This document shows positions 42,998-50,369 of a stretch of DNA of 64,000 nt, piece by piece. Source of the stretch: VGBV01 sp963813725 (lineage in GTDB: Bacteria > Actinomycetota > Thermoleophilia > Solirubrobacterales > 70-9); assembly GCA_963813725.1 (NCBI GenBank), contig CAWFAI010000010.1, positions 113,669 through 177,668 on the forward strand, read 5' to 3'. Position 1 is the stretch's first letter, and the number at the start of each line of letters is the position of its first letter. The translations under genes were made by a program, and so were the position numbers. A model generated the notes under the pieces. That model saw only the letters and a list, made by a program, of their open reading frames with translations. It searched no databases and had not been told where the DNA came from.

Positions 42998-44411
42998 CGG
43001 CGAGGCAGACGGCCGTCGCGTCGTCCTTGAGCTCGGATCCCGCCGCCCGAAGCACGGCGGTGTGGACCCTCCTCACCGTGTCGGCGGCTGTCTGGGAGCC
43101 GGCGGTCGCAGCGATGACGCCGTCGATCGCCAGGCCCGCCTTCCCCTTCCCCTCGATCACGACGCCATCGGAGACCATCAGCAGGCGGTCCCCGGAGCCG
43201 AGGTGCGCGTTGCGCTCGGCGGGCTTCGGCATCGCTCGCCCACCCAGACCGTGCGCCTCCGGCACCTCGAGGTGATCGGCCTGGCCATCCGCGCGGATCA
43301 CGATCGGCGGCACGTGCCCGCAGTTGGCCACGGTGAGATCGTGGGTGGCCGCATCCCAGCGGGCGATGATCGCGGTCATCTCGGCCCGCGGGCCCGGCAT
43401 CTCCTTCAGCGTCTGGTGCATCACGATCAGGGCCTCGCTGATGCTGGCGTCGCTGCGCCGGCTGGCACGCAGCGCTCCCAGGGCGACCGCTGAGGAGGCG
43501 GTGGCCCGGGTCCCGCCGCCCCCCAGCCCATCGGCGAGCGTGATCCAGACGCCGTCGGCGTTCTCGATCACGTCGAACCAGTCGCCGGCGACGTCATAGG
43601 TCGGCAGGATGTTGCCGGCGATCTCGCCGCCGCTGAGCCGGGCGATGCGCGGAGGAAGCAGGCTCTGCTGGATCTCGGCCGCGGCCTTCGGCTGCTTACG
43701 CCTTTGCGTTCGCGCCAGCACGTCGGTGTAGCGGTCGGCCAGGGTCATCGCGGCCGACGCCTGCCTCGCCAGGCCGCTGAGGTCGCGCAGCGGCGCTCCG
43801 AAGGCGATCAGGACCCCGGTCGCCCGGCCCCGCAGCCAGAGCGGGATCAGTTCCGTGCCGGGGTGCTCGCCCAGGTACTGCGAGCGGAGCTCGGCGATGC
43901 CATCGGCGTCGAGTTCGGGGCCGACCGCAAGCGGGGCACGGAGCCTGTCGGGCAGTCTCCTCGCGCCCGCGGCGCGAAGCAGATGCGAGCCGTCGATGTC
44001 GACGACGTAGAGCGCGATGGGCACCCCTCCGAGCCGCTGGGCCTCGGCGACGAGCTGCTCGGGCAGCATCGGCGGCGGCACTACGTCGAACGCCTGGATC
44101 GCCTCCATCTCGACCGGCCGCTCTCGGCCGAGGTGGCCGGGCGGCCGCAGGCCGCCCGCCTCGCGGTCCGGCTCGGAGGGATCCCTTCCCTCGAGCGCCG
44201 TGACCAGCGCCTCTCGCGAGGGGAAATGTCGATAGAGGGTCGAACGCGAGACGCCGGCGGCGGCGGCGACCTCGGCCAGGGTCGTTTCAGGCGAGCGCTG
44301 CAACAGGCGGGCGCCGGCGTCGAGGATTCGCTCTGCGTTCTGGACGGCGTCGGTTCGGGTCCGTGTGGCTGCGATCTTCAACTCGCTCTCATGGCCTGCG
44401 CCTGGTCCCAC
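42990..44411 (-). CDS. TetR-type HTH fused to GAF-like and SpoIIE/PP2C phosphatase domain
   Basis: 473 residues in one open frame. Residues 20-75 are a TetR helix-turn-helix: NAERILDAGARLLQRSPETT, LAEVAAAAGVSRSTLYRHFP and SREALVTALEG. Instead of the TetR ligand domain there is a GAF-like part (about 115-240; LPEQLVAEAQRLGGVPIALY and VVDIDGSHLLRAAGA, IPLWLRGRATGVLIAFGAP). Then comes a PP2C/SpoIIE phosphatase (about 250-473) with metal aspartates D277 in VAGDWFDV and D294 in TLADGLGGGG, SDGVV and final DDATAVCLAVS. It could dephosphorylate an anti-anti-sigma factor and bind DNA. GTG start at 44411. Divergent from a sigma-B-like operon. Confidence 0.8.
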   Translation of the reverse strand: MGPGAGHESELKIAATRTRTDAVQNAERILDAGARLLQRSPETTLAEVAAAAGVSRSTLYRHFPSREALVTALEGRDPSEPDREAGGLRPPGHLGRERPVEMEAIQAFDVVPPPMLPEQLVAEAQRLGGVPIALYVVDIDGSHLLRAAGARRLPDRLRAPLAVGPELDADGIAELRSQYLGEHPGTELIPLWLRGRATGVLIAFGAPLRDLSGLARQASAAMTLADRYTDVLARTQRRKQPKAAAEIQQSLLPPRIARLSGGEIAGNILPTYDVAGDWFDVIENADGVWITLADGLGGGGTRATASSAVALGALRASRRSDASISEALIVMHQTLKEMPGPRAEMTAIIARWDAATHDLTVANCGHVPPIVIRADGQADHLEVPEAHGLGGRAMPKPAERNAHLGSGDRLLMVSDGVVIEGKGKAGLAIDGVIAATAGSQTAADTVRRVHTAVLRAAGSELKDDATAVCLAVS

Positions 44412-44487
44412 CTTGCCCCGGATGTCCTACTTGAAACACGCTGGCGCGGCTTGGTGTCCCACTTCGGCCGCGATCTCCGAGCCGCTC

Positions 44488-44512
44488 GTTTGCCCGTGCC
44501 GACCGGGGGCAT
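44488..44512 (+). promoter_or_regulatory. Sigma-B-like promoter of the envelope-stress operon
   Basis: GTTT (44488-44491), a 15-base spacer, then GGGCAT (44507-44512), 45 bases before the ATG at 44558. The architecture equals that before the CsbD gene (GTTT-N15-GGGTAC). Confidence 0.5.
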
Positions 44513-44557
44513 TCCTACAGACGGCTCAGAGAGAGACGAGCGAGGAGAGGAACCGCG

Positions 44558-45046
44558 ATGGCCGAGACAAGCACCAGTTCAGACTTCAGCACCGAGACCG
44601 ATCCGGGCAACGGCAGCTCCGGCGGACGCAGGCGCCGGCGGCGCCGGCGCGCCGCCTCCGATGAATCGCTGGGCGCGCTCGTCAAGCAGCTCTCCGAGCA
44701 GAGCACCGAGCTGGCGCGCAAGGAGGTCGAGCTGGCCAAGGCCGAGATGGCGGTGAAGGCGAAGAGGTTTGGGATGGGCGCAGGCGCCTTCGGTGGCGCC
44801 GGTCTGTTCGGCCTTTTCGCCTTTGGCGCCATCACGGCCGCGGCCATCCTCGCCCTCGCCACCGCCGTCGATGGCTGGCTCGCGGCGCTGATCGTGGCGG
44901 CGGTCTACGGCGCCATCGCCGGGATCCTGGCGCTGACCGGCAAGAAGAAGGTCGAGGAGGCCGGGCCGCCGGTGCCGGAGCGCGCGATCGACAGCGCCAA
45001 GGCCGACGTCCGGGAAACCCAGCAGCGCGTGAAGGAGGCGAGGTGA
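44558..45046 (+). CDS. Phage-holin-3-6-like small membrane protein
   Basis: 162 residues. Starts with a disordered basic stretch (GGRRRRRRRRAASDESLG), then LVKQLSEQSTELARKEVELA and KAEMAVKAKRFGMGAGAFGG, typical of the actinobacterial Phage_holin_3_6 family, followed by two membrane helices, FGLFAFGAITAAAILALATA and WLAALIVAAVYGAIAGILAL. Not a phage protein; the family is found in normal operons with DUF3618 and YihY. It begins the operon with a good GAGGAGAGG site. Role in envelope or stress is inferred. Confidence 0.87.
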   Translation: MAETSTSSDFSTETDPGNGSSGGRRRRRRRRAASDESLGALVKQLSEQSTELARKEVELAKAEMAVKAKRFGMGAGAFGGAGLFGLFAFGAITAAAILALATAVDGWLAALIVAAVYGAIAGILALTGKKKVEEAGPPVPERAIDSAKADVRETQQRVKEAR

Positions 45047-45366
45047 TGAGCCCGCAGAAGAGCAGCACCGAACAGAGGGATCCCGAGGAGATCCAGCAGG
45101 ACATCGAGGGGACCCGCGAGGAGCTCGGCGACACGGCCGAGGCGATCGCCGACAAGGCCGACGTGAAGGGCCAGGCGAAGGCCAAGGTCGACGCCGCCAA
45201 GAGCAAGGCCTCGGAGCTCGGCTCGAAGGCCAAGGAGGCCGCGCCCGAGAGCGTGGGCGCCGGCGCCGAGCAGGTCGTCGGCACCGCCCGCGAGAACCCG
45301 GTTCCGGTCGCCGTGGCCGGGGCGTTCGTCGCCGGCATCGTGTTCGGCTGGCTGTTGAGCCGCTGA
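45043..45366 (+). CDS. DUF3618 family membrane protein
   Basis: 106-107 residues. The N-terminal half is DPEEIQQDIEGTREELGDTA and EAIADKADVKGQAKAKVDAA, the DUF3618 signature, a helical segment; the end is a single membrane helix PVPVAVAGAFVAGIVFGWLL. Function unknown, but regularly next to Phage_holin_3_6 genes. GTG at 45043 (GTGA overlap with the stop before) or ATG at 45046 may start it. Co-transcribed with both neighbours. Confidence 0.88.
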   Translation: MMSPQKSSTEQRDPEEIQQDIEGTREELGDTAEAIADKADVKGQAKAKVDAAKSKASELGSKAKEAAPESVGAGAEQVVGTARENPVPVAVAGAFVAGIVFGWLLSR

Positions 45367-45394
45367 GGGCGACCAGGGGAGGGAGCTGGAGCAG

Positions 45395-46417
45395 ATGGCG
45401 GAGACGAGCAACACGCAGAGGAGCAACTCGGAGAAGAGCAACGGCGCCGACTCGGCTCCGACGAAGCCGAGGCGCGCCGACTACGCCCCGGAGGGCGTTG
45501 ACCGAAAGACGGGCCTGTTCGCGACGCTGAAGCGCACCGCCACCGAGTTCAGCGAGGACAACATGACCGACTGGGCGGCGTCGCTCACCTACTTCGGCCT
45601 GCTGGCGATGTTCCCCGCCCTGATCGTGCTGGTCTCGATCGTCGGGCTGGTGGGCGACCCGAAGTCCACCACCGACACGATCACCGAGATCGTCACCGAG
45701 CTGGGCCCCTCCACCGCGGCCGAGACCTTCTCGGAACCGATCGAGCAGGTGACCTCGAGCCGCAGCAGCGCGGGCCTCGCCCTGATCCTCGGCATCGCCA
45801 TCTCGCTGTGGTCGGCCTCGGGCTACGTGGGCACCTTCATGCGCGCCTCGAACGTGGTCTACGAGACGCCGGAGGGGCGGCCGTTCTGGAAGCTGCGCCC
45901 GCTCCAGATGGCGGTGACGCTGGTGATGGTCCTGCTGCTGGCGCTGCTCGCGGTCGGGATCGTGATGACGGGACCGCTCGTGGAGGCGGTGGCCGGCCCC
46001 CTCGGCATCTCCGACACCGCCGTCAGCGTCTGGAACATCGCCAAGTGGCCGGTGATCGCCGCGCTGTTCGTGCTGATGATCGGGATCCTCTACTACGCGG
46101 CGCCGAACGTGAAGCAGCGCGGCTTCAAGTGGGTCACGCCCGGCAGCGTCCTCGCGCTGGTGGTCTGGATCGTGGCCTCGGCCGCGTTCGCCTTCTACGT
46201 CGCGAACTTCGGCTCCTACAACAAGACCTACGGCTCGCTCGCGAGCGTCGTCGTGGTCCTGGTCTGGTTCTGGATCACCAACCTCGCGATCCTGTTCGGC
46301 CACGAGCTGAACGCCGAGCGCGAGCGCAGCGCCGAGATCGAGGAAGGCACTCCCCGCGCCGAGCGCGAGATCCAGCTCGAGCCCAGGGACACCCCGAAGA
46401 AGCAGAAAACGACCTGA
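45395..46417 (+). CDS. YihY/BrkB family inner-membrane protein
   Basis: 340 residues. A hydrophilic N-terminus (NTQRSNSEKSNGADSAPTKP) comes before the YihY domain: TEFSEDNMTDWAASLTYFGL, LLAMFPALIVLVSIVGLVG, SSAGLALILGIAISLWSASG and YVGTFMRASNVVYETPEGRP, LVWFWITNLAILFGHELNAE. About six helices. Sometimes called virulence factor BrkB or RNase BN by older annotation; neither function is demonstrated. A flippase role has been proposed. GGGAGGGAGC upstream of the ATG. Confidence 0.92.
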   Translation: MAETSNTQRSNSEKSNGADSAPTKPRRADYAPEGVDRKTGLFATLKRTATEFSEDNMTDWAASLTYFGLLAMFPALIVLVSIVGLVGDPKSTTDTITEIVTELGPSTAAETFSEPIEQVTSSRSSAGLALILGIAISLWSASGYVGTFMRASNVVYETPEGRPFWKLRPLQMAVTLVMVLLLALLAVGIVMTGPLVEAVAGPLGISDTAVSVWNIAKWPVIAALFVLMIGILYYAAPNVKQRGFKWVTPGSVLALVVWIVASAAFAFYVANFGSYNKTYGSLASVVVVLVWFWITNLAILFGHELNAERERSAEIEEGTPRAEREIQLEPRDTPKKQKTT

Positions 46418-46428
46418 GGAGCGAAGAG

Positions 46429-46821
46429 ATGGCGAAGAGCTCGGCCGACAAGCTGATTCCGTACGTGGACCGGTACCTCGACAACGACTACGCGCGCAAG
46501 AACGCCGGCCGGGCCGGTTCGGCGATCCGCGACGCCTACCACCGGGCGAGCCGCAAGGGGCTTCGCGCCCCGGCCGACCGCAAGTTTCGCGACCGGGTCG
46601 CCGACTCGGTCATCGCCCTACGCGAAACCTCCGATGCGATCCAGCACGGACGCCGCAAGCCGCGCGGCCAAACGGCTCGCCGCGTCGGGATCGCCGTCCT
46701 CGCGCTCGGCGCGGTCGCGGTCGTGGCGCTCGCCGCGAACGACGACCTGAGGGCCGCGGTGATGGGCGACGAGACCACCTTCCCGCCGGCCGATCCGGTC
46801 GCGCCGCCTGACCAGAACTGA
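46429..46821 (+). CDS. Small membrane-anchored protein, last gene of the envelope operon
   Basis: 130 residues. It begins AKSSADKLIPYVDRYLDNDY and YARKNAGRAGSAIRDAYHRA, a basic helical part, and continues RKFRDRVADSVIALRETSDA. One membrane helix GIAVLALGAVAVVALAA follows, then a short acidic/proline tail. It lies 11 bases after the YihY gene with GAGGAG, so it is in the same operon. I recognise no family; probably a partner to the YihY protein. The next gene is convergent. Confidence 0.7.
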   Translation: MAKSSADKLIPYVDRYLDNDYARKNAGRAGSAIRDAYHRASRKGLRAPADRKFRDRVADSVIALRETSDAIQHGRRKPRGQTARRVGIAVLALGAVAVVALAANDDLRAAVMGDETTFPPADPVAPPDQN

Positions 46822-46830
46822 GAGCCGCTT

Positions 46831-46845
46831 GCGGGCGGCGCCCGC
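46831..46845. terminator. Possible short bidirectional hairpin
   Basis: GCGGGC (46831-46836) and GCCCGC (46840-46845) around GGC, between the convergent envelope operon and AIM24 gene. The stem is only 6 bp, so moderate. Confidence 0.35.
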
Positions 46846-46851
46846 CCCGCT

Positions 46852-47568
46852 TCAGCCGCTGAGCAAGTTGCCGAGCCCGCCGCTGGCGCTTCCGCCCTGA
46901 GCGCCGGGAGTGATGCGGCCCTCGGAGGGCTGGATCAGGACCCATCCCTTGCCCGAGAAGGACATCGTGAAGGTCTCCCCCGAGCCGCGGCCGATCAGGT
47001 TCTTCATCGAGACGTTGGTCTTGACCCCCGTCTTGAGCCCGTCCGACCAGGTGATCGCGGCCTGCGGGTCGGCGAAGGTCTCCTCGCCGTCCACCATCAT
47101 CAGCACCGGGCTGCCGTCCGAGATCACGGCCACGTATCCGGTGCCCTCGAGGTGGGTGTTGTAGAGACCGCCGCCGAGCATGCCCGAGACGCCCTCGACC
47201 TTCTTGATGTCCCAGTCGATGTCGGCGTCGAAGGCGAGCAGGTTGGCGCCGTTGACGGTGATCGCCTCGTTGTCCAGCTTCAGCACCTGGATGTCCTGGC
47301 CCATGTCGGCCAGGAAGACCTCGCCCTTGCCTGAGATCTTGGCCAGGCACGCGCCCTCGCCGGTCATCGCCTTCTTCGCCATCCGCTTGAGGCCGCCGGA
47401 GCCGGCGTGCTCGATGTTGACGTCGCCCTGGTAGGCGACCATCGAGCCGAGCTTCGCCTGGATCGTCTCGTCCGCCAGCTCGACCTTCAGGCACTTCGAG
47501 TTCTGCAGGCTGAACGACTCAGTGCTCTCGGTCTCCTTGAACTCCTGCAGCGACGCCTCCACCGACAT
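46852..47568 (-). CDS. AIM24 family protein
   Basis: 238 residues. Beta-rich domain repeated through the protein: LQNSKCLKVELADETIQAKL, GSMVAYQGDVNIEHAG, AMTGEGACLAKISGKGEVFL, VGVKTNVSMKNL-like and GETFTMSFSGKGWVLIQPSE. These are characteristic of the AIM24/TIGR00266 family (altered inheritance of mitochondria 24), whose bacterial role is unclear but which is regularly found in actinobacteria and cyanobacteria. The end (GGSASGGLGNLLSG) is glycine-rich. ATG at 47568 with GAGGAGG 6 bases before. Confidence 0.92.
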   Translation of the reverse strand: MSVEASLQEFKETESTESFSLQNSKCLKVELADETIQAKLGSMVAYQGDVNIEHAGSGGLKRMAKKAMTGEGACLAKISGKGEVFLADMGQDIQVLKLDNEAITVNGANLLAFDADIDWDIKKVEGVSGMLGGGLYNTHLEGTGYVAVISDGSPVLMMVDGEETFADPQAAITWSDGLKTGVKTNVSMKNLIGRGSGETFTMSFSGKGWVLIQPSEGRITPGAQGGSASGGLGNLLSG

Positions 47569-47689
47569 GCCGACCTCCTCGTCTCAGATCTTCTTGGGTG
47601 CAGTCGCGAGCTTATCCGCGATCCCCTCCCGCGCATGTTTCGCAGCCGTTTCGCGACATCCAACGCGCCTCGGCGTCGGTCCTCGGCGG

Positions 47690-47695
47690 TAGCCT
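47690..47695 (+). promoter_or_regulatory. Leaderless-type -10 (TAGCCT) that decides the start of the coiled-coil gene
   Basis: TAGCCT ends 7 bases before the ATG at 47703, favouring it over the upstream ATG at 47598. Confidence 0.4.
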
Positions 47696-47702
47696 TGGCG
47701 CA

Positions 47703-48029
47703 ATGGATTCGGAAACGCGGACGGAGTTCGCGGCCTATCGAGCGGAGATGCAGCAGGGCTTTGCCGCGGTTCGCGCGGAGATGCAGGGCGGATTCTCCGA
47801 GTTCCGGGGTGAGATGGGGATGCTGCGGCAGGAGCTTTTGGGCGAAGTCGGTGCTGTCCGCCAGGGGCTGCAGGGCGAGGTCGGCGCTGTCCGGAGCGAG
47901 ATCGGCGCTGTCCGCGAGGAACTCCGTGGTGAGATCGTGGAGCTGCGGCGGGTGATGCTCGGCGTCGGCGGCGGCATCATCGTCGGCCTGGTCGGCGTGA
48001 TCGCCGCGATCCTCGCCCGCGGCGCGTAA
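47703..48029 (+). CDS. Short coiled-coil protein with a C-terminal membrane anchor
   Basis: 108 residues. The repeats AEMQQGFAAVRAEMQGGFSE and GEVGAVRQGLQGEVGAVRSE are heptad-like; the nucleotide unit TCGGYGCTGTCCG occurs three times (47848-47860, 47881-47893, 47902-47914). A single hydrophobic helix (LGVGGGIIVGLVGVIAAILA) ends it. It resembles CCDC90/DUF1640-like membrane-anchored coiled coils but without firm assignment. The ATG at 47703 has a leaderless-type hexamer; upstream ATG would give a proline/serine extension. Confidence 0.6.
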   Translation: MDSETRTEFAAYRAEMQQGFAAVRAEMQGGFSEFRGEMGMLRQELLGEVGAVRQGLQGEVGAVRSEIGAVREELRGEIVELRRVMLGVGGGIIVGLVGVIAAILARGA

Positions 48030-48097
48030 CGGAACACGCGCGGTTCCGCGGAACCGCCGCCCGCGTCACTCCCGTGCCGGTCCCGCGCGTGTTCCGT
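48029..48097. repeat. Nested inverted repeat between convergent genes
   Basis: Outer arms ACGGAACACGCGCGG (48029-48043) and CCGCGCGTGTTCCGT (48083-48097) are perfect 15-bp complements. Inside the left half is a second hairpin, GCGGTTCCGCGGAACCGC (48040-48057), a perfect 18-bp palindrome. The left arm begins at the last base of the stop codon of the + strand gene; the right arm ends 5 bases before the stop of the - strand gene at 48102. Alternative folds are mutually exclusive. It is probably a bidirectional terminator, but has no U-tract and could be a recombination or binding site. Confidence 0.75.
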
Positions 48098-48101
48098 GCG
48101 C

Positions 48102-49631
48102 TTAGGCGGTGCTCGCGACCGGCTGAGCGGGGTCGGCCTGCTCGCGCTGCGGTCGCCGCGCCGGGCGCAGGATGTACTCGGCGGGGTCGATCTCGCGGGT
48201 CGCCTTGCGGTAGGTGAAGGTGAAGCTGGGCCAGATCGTGACGTTGCGGCCGCGCTCGTCGAGGTACCAGCTCTCGCAGCCCCCGGTCAGCCAGACGGTG
48301 CCCTGGCTGCGCTGCTGGATCGCGCGGTTGTAGGCGTCCATCGCCTCGGGCCGCACCTCGATCGACTCGAGCCCGCGCCGCTCCATCAGCCGCAGCGCGC
48401 TCAGCACGTAGTTGATCTGCGACTCGATCATGTAGACGATCGACTGGTGCCCGCCGCCGGTGTTGGGGCCGAGCAGGGTGAAGTGGTTGGGGAAGCCGGC
48501 GATGGTGGTGCCGCGGTGGGCGCGGGTGCCGCCCTGCTCCCAGACCTCGCGGATCGAGTGGCCGTCGCGTCCCCGCACGCCCTCGGGCCCCTGGCGGTCG
48601 TGTACCTCGTACCCGGTCGCGAAGACGATGGCGTCCAGCTCGTGCTCTGTCCCGTCCGCGGTCCTGATCCCCTTCGGGGTCACGGCGGCGATCGGGTCGG
48701 TGACCAGCTCGACGTTCTCGCGCATCAGCGCCGGGTAGAAGTCGTTGGTCGGCAGCAGCCGCTTGCAGCCGGGGACGAAGGTCGGCGTCAGCTTGCGGCG
48801 CAGCTCGGGATCGGGCACCTGCTTCTCCAGGTGCTTCAGGCCGACCCGCTTCAGCACGTTCAGCAGCCGGGGCCGCAGTGTCATCCCGATCGCGAGCGGC
48901 TCGTGGCTGGCGTAGATCAGGCCGCGCTGCAGCCGTTGCAGCGCCGGGAAGCGCCGGAACCGGCGCCGCTCGGAGTGGCTGATCGGGCGGTTGCGGTGGG
49001 GCATCACCCAGGCGGCGGTGCGCTGGAAGACGTGTAGGTGGGCGACCTTCGGCGCGATCTCGGGCACGATCTGGATCCCCGAGGCGCCTGTGCCGATGAC
49101 GGCGACTCGCTTGCCGGTCACGTCGTAGTCGTGGTTCCACCTGGCGGAGTGCATCGCCTCGCCCTCGAAGCTGTCGATCCCGGGGATGTCGGGGTAGCGG
49201 GGATCGACCAGGCCGCCGACCGCCGAGATCACCACGCGCGCGGTGATCTCCTCGCCTTCGTCCGAGCGCAGCCTCCACAGCGCCCGCTCCTCGTCCCACT
49301 CCGCGGTCGCGAGCGTCCAGCCGAAGCGGATCTTGGGCCTGATCCCGAAGCGGTCGGTGGTGTCGATCAGGTACTGCCAGATCTCGGCCTGGGGCGAGTA
49401 CATCTCCGACCAGTCGGGGTTCGGCGCGAACGAGTAGGAGTAGAGGTGCGAGGGCACATCGCAGCGGCAGCCGGGATAGGTGTTGGCCTCCCAGGTGCCG
49501 CCGACCTCCTCGGCGCGCTCCAGCACGACGAAGTCCTCGATTCCCTCCTGGCGCAGCCTGATCGCCGCCCCGATGCCCGAGAAGCCGGCGCCGACGATCA
49601 CGACGCGGTGGTCGGGGGCGCCGGCGGTCAC
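48102..49631 (-). CDS. Flavin-containing / Baeyer-Villiger-type monooxygenase
   Basis: 509 residues. First Rossmann VVIVGAGFSGIGAAIRLRQE, fingerprint FxGxxxHxxxW in SFEGEAMHSARWNHD, second Rossmann AVIGTGASGIQIVPEIAP for NADPH, and the ATG-type motif IVFATGYEVHD. These match BVMOs, which insert one oxygen atom into ketones, and related FMOs, a common actinobacterial class. GTG at 49631 is chosen because the TetR gene upstream ends at 49637; a broken frame merges both to a false 730-residue protein. It lies in a cluster with TetR and SCP-2. Confidence 0.9.
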   Translation of the reverse strand: MTAGAPDHRVVIVGAGFSGIGAAIRLRQEGIEDFVVLERAEEVGGTWEANTYPGCRCDVPSHLYSYSFAPNPDWSEMYSPQAEIWQYLIDTTDRFGIRPKIRFGWTLATAEWDEERALWRLRSDEGEEITARVVISAVGGLVDPRYPDIPGIDSFEGEAMHSARWNHDYDVTGKRVAVIGTGASGIQIVPEIAPKVAHLHVFQRTAAWVMPHRNRPISHSERRRFRRFPALQRLQRGLIYASHEPLAIGMTLRPRLLNVLKRVGLKHLEKQVPDPELRRKLTPTFVPGCKRLLPTNDFYPALMRENVELVTDPIAAVTPKGIRTADGTEHELDAIVFATGYEVHDRQGPEGVRGRDGHSIREVWEQGGTRAHRGTTIAGFPNHFTLLGPNTGGGHQSIVYMIESQINYVLSALRLMERRGLESIEVRPEAMDAYNRAIQQRSQGTVWLTGGCESWYLDERGRNVTIWPSFTFTYRKATREIDPAEYILRPARRPQREQADPAQPVASTA

Positions 49632-49636
49632 CCTAT

Positions 49637-50294
49637 TCAGACAGCGGCCTGCGCGGCCGCCGCGATGCGGCCGATCCGCTCGCCGAGGTGCTCGGGCGTC
49701 CAGCGCTCGGGCTCGCTCAGCATCAGCCGAGCGGCCGACTCGGCGAGTGCCTGCGATCGCGCTGCCCATCAGCCGCGCGGTGGCGTCGATCTCCTCGGGC
49801 GAGCCGGCGTCCGGCCGCTTCGCGATCCACTGCCGCGACAGCGCCGCGAGCGCCTCGACCTGGGCCTCGCGACCGGCCTGGATTCTCCTCGCCACGGCCA
49901 TGTTCCCCCCGCCCTCTCCCAGGAAGATGAGGCGATAGACGTCGGGCGAGGACGCGACCGCCCGCAGGAAGCCGGTGCAGCCCTCGACCAGGGTCGCTTC
50001 CGGGTCCGAGAGGTCGGCGTCGCCGAAGGCCGACTGGATCTCGCCCAGGATGCGCTCCTCCTCGCGGGCGAGCAGGGCGCGGAAGAGCTCGTCCTTGCCG
50101 GGGAAGCAGGCGTAGACGACGGGCTTGGTCACCCCCGCGGCGCCGGCGATCGCATCCATCGAGGTCCCCTGGTAGCCGTGCTCGAGGAACAGCGCGAGCG
50201 CGGCGTCCAGCACCTCGGGGCGCCGGCGCTCGGGGCCCAGGTGGGCCGCGCGCTTTCTCGTCTGGGTTCCGCTCGTGTGGGTTCCGCTCGCCAT
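49637..50294 (-). CDS. TetR family regulator of the monooxygenase (one frameshift)
   Basis: About 219 residues when repaired. HTH: RRPEVLDAALALFLEHGYQG and TSMDAIAGAAGVTKPVVYAC, FPGKDELFRALLAREEERIL. The ligand domain has FLRAVASSPDVYRLIFLGEG. Near 49752 the frame slips; the correct end is ALAESAARLMLSEPERWTPE and HLGERIGRIAAAAQAAV with stop at 49637. Just 5 bases separate it from the monooxygenase gene, so they are one transcript, and it should repress both. Twin inverted sites lie upstream of its start (50299-50331). The ATG at 50294 follows these sites directly. Confidence 0.87.
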
Positions 50295-50298
50295 TTTC

Positions 50299-50331
50299 CT
50301 ACTTATGGTAGCTTTTTCTTACTCCCGGTAG
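50299..50331. promoter_or_regulatory. Twin candidate TetR operators
   Basis: CTACTTATGGTAG (50299-50311) and TTACTCCCGGTAG (50319-50331) share TACT..NGGTAG, and each has a CTAC/GTAG or TAC/GTA inverted end. They are 20 bases apart, two helical turns, between divergent TetR and SCP-2 genes. Confidence 0.45.
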
Positions 50332-50369
50332 CAAATTCGAGTCAGTCCAGCGTACACCGGAGGATCGAC

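Noticed and set aside
44558..45046. Phage holin as sign of a prophage
   Set aside because: The Phage_holin_3_6 family is common in actinobacterial chromosomes beside DUF3618 and YihY; no other phage genes, integrase or att repeats are visible.
44579..46303. 574-residue reverse frame over the holin/YihY operon
   Set aside because: Shadow frame rich in D, H, Q and R; the forward genes have families, membrane helices and RBS.
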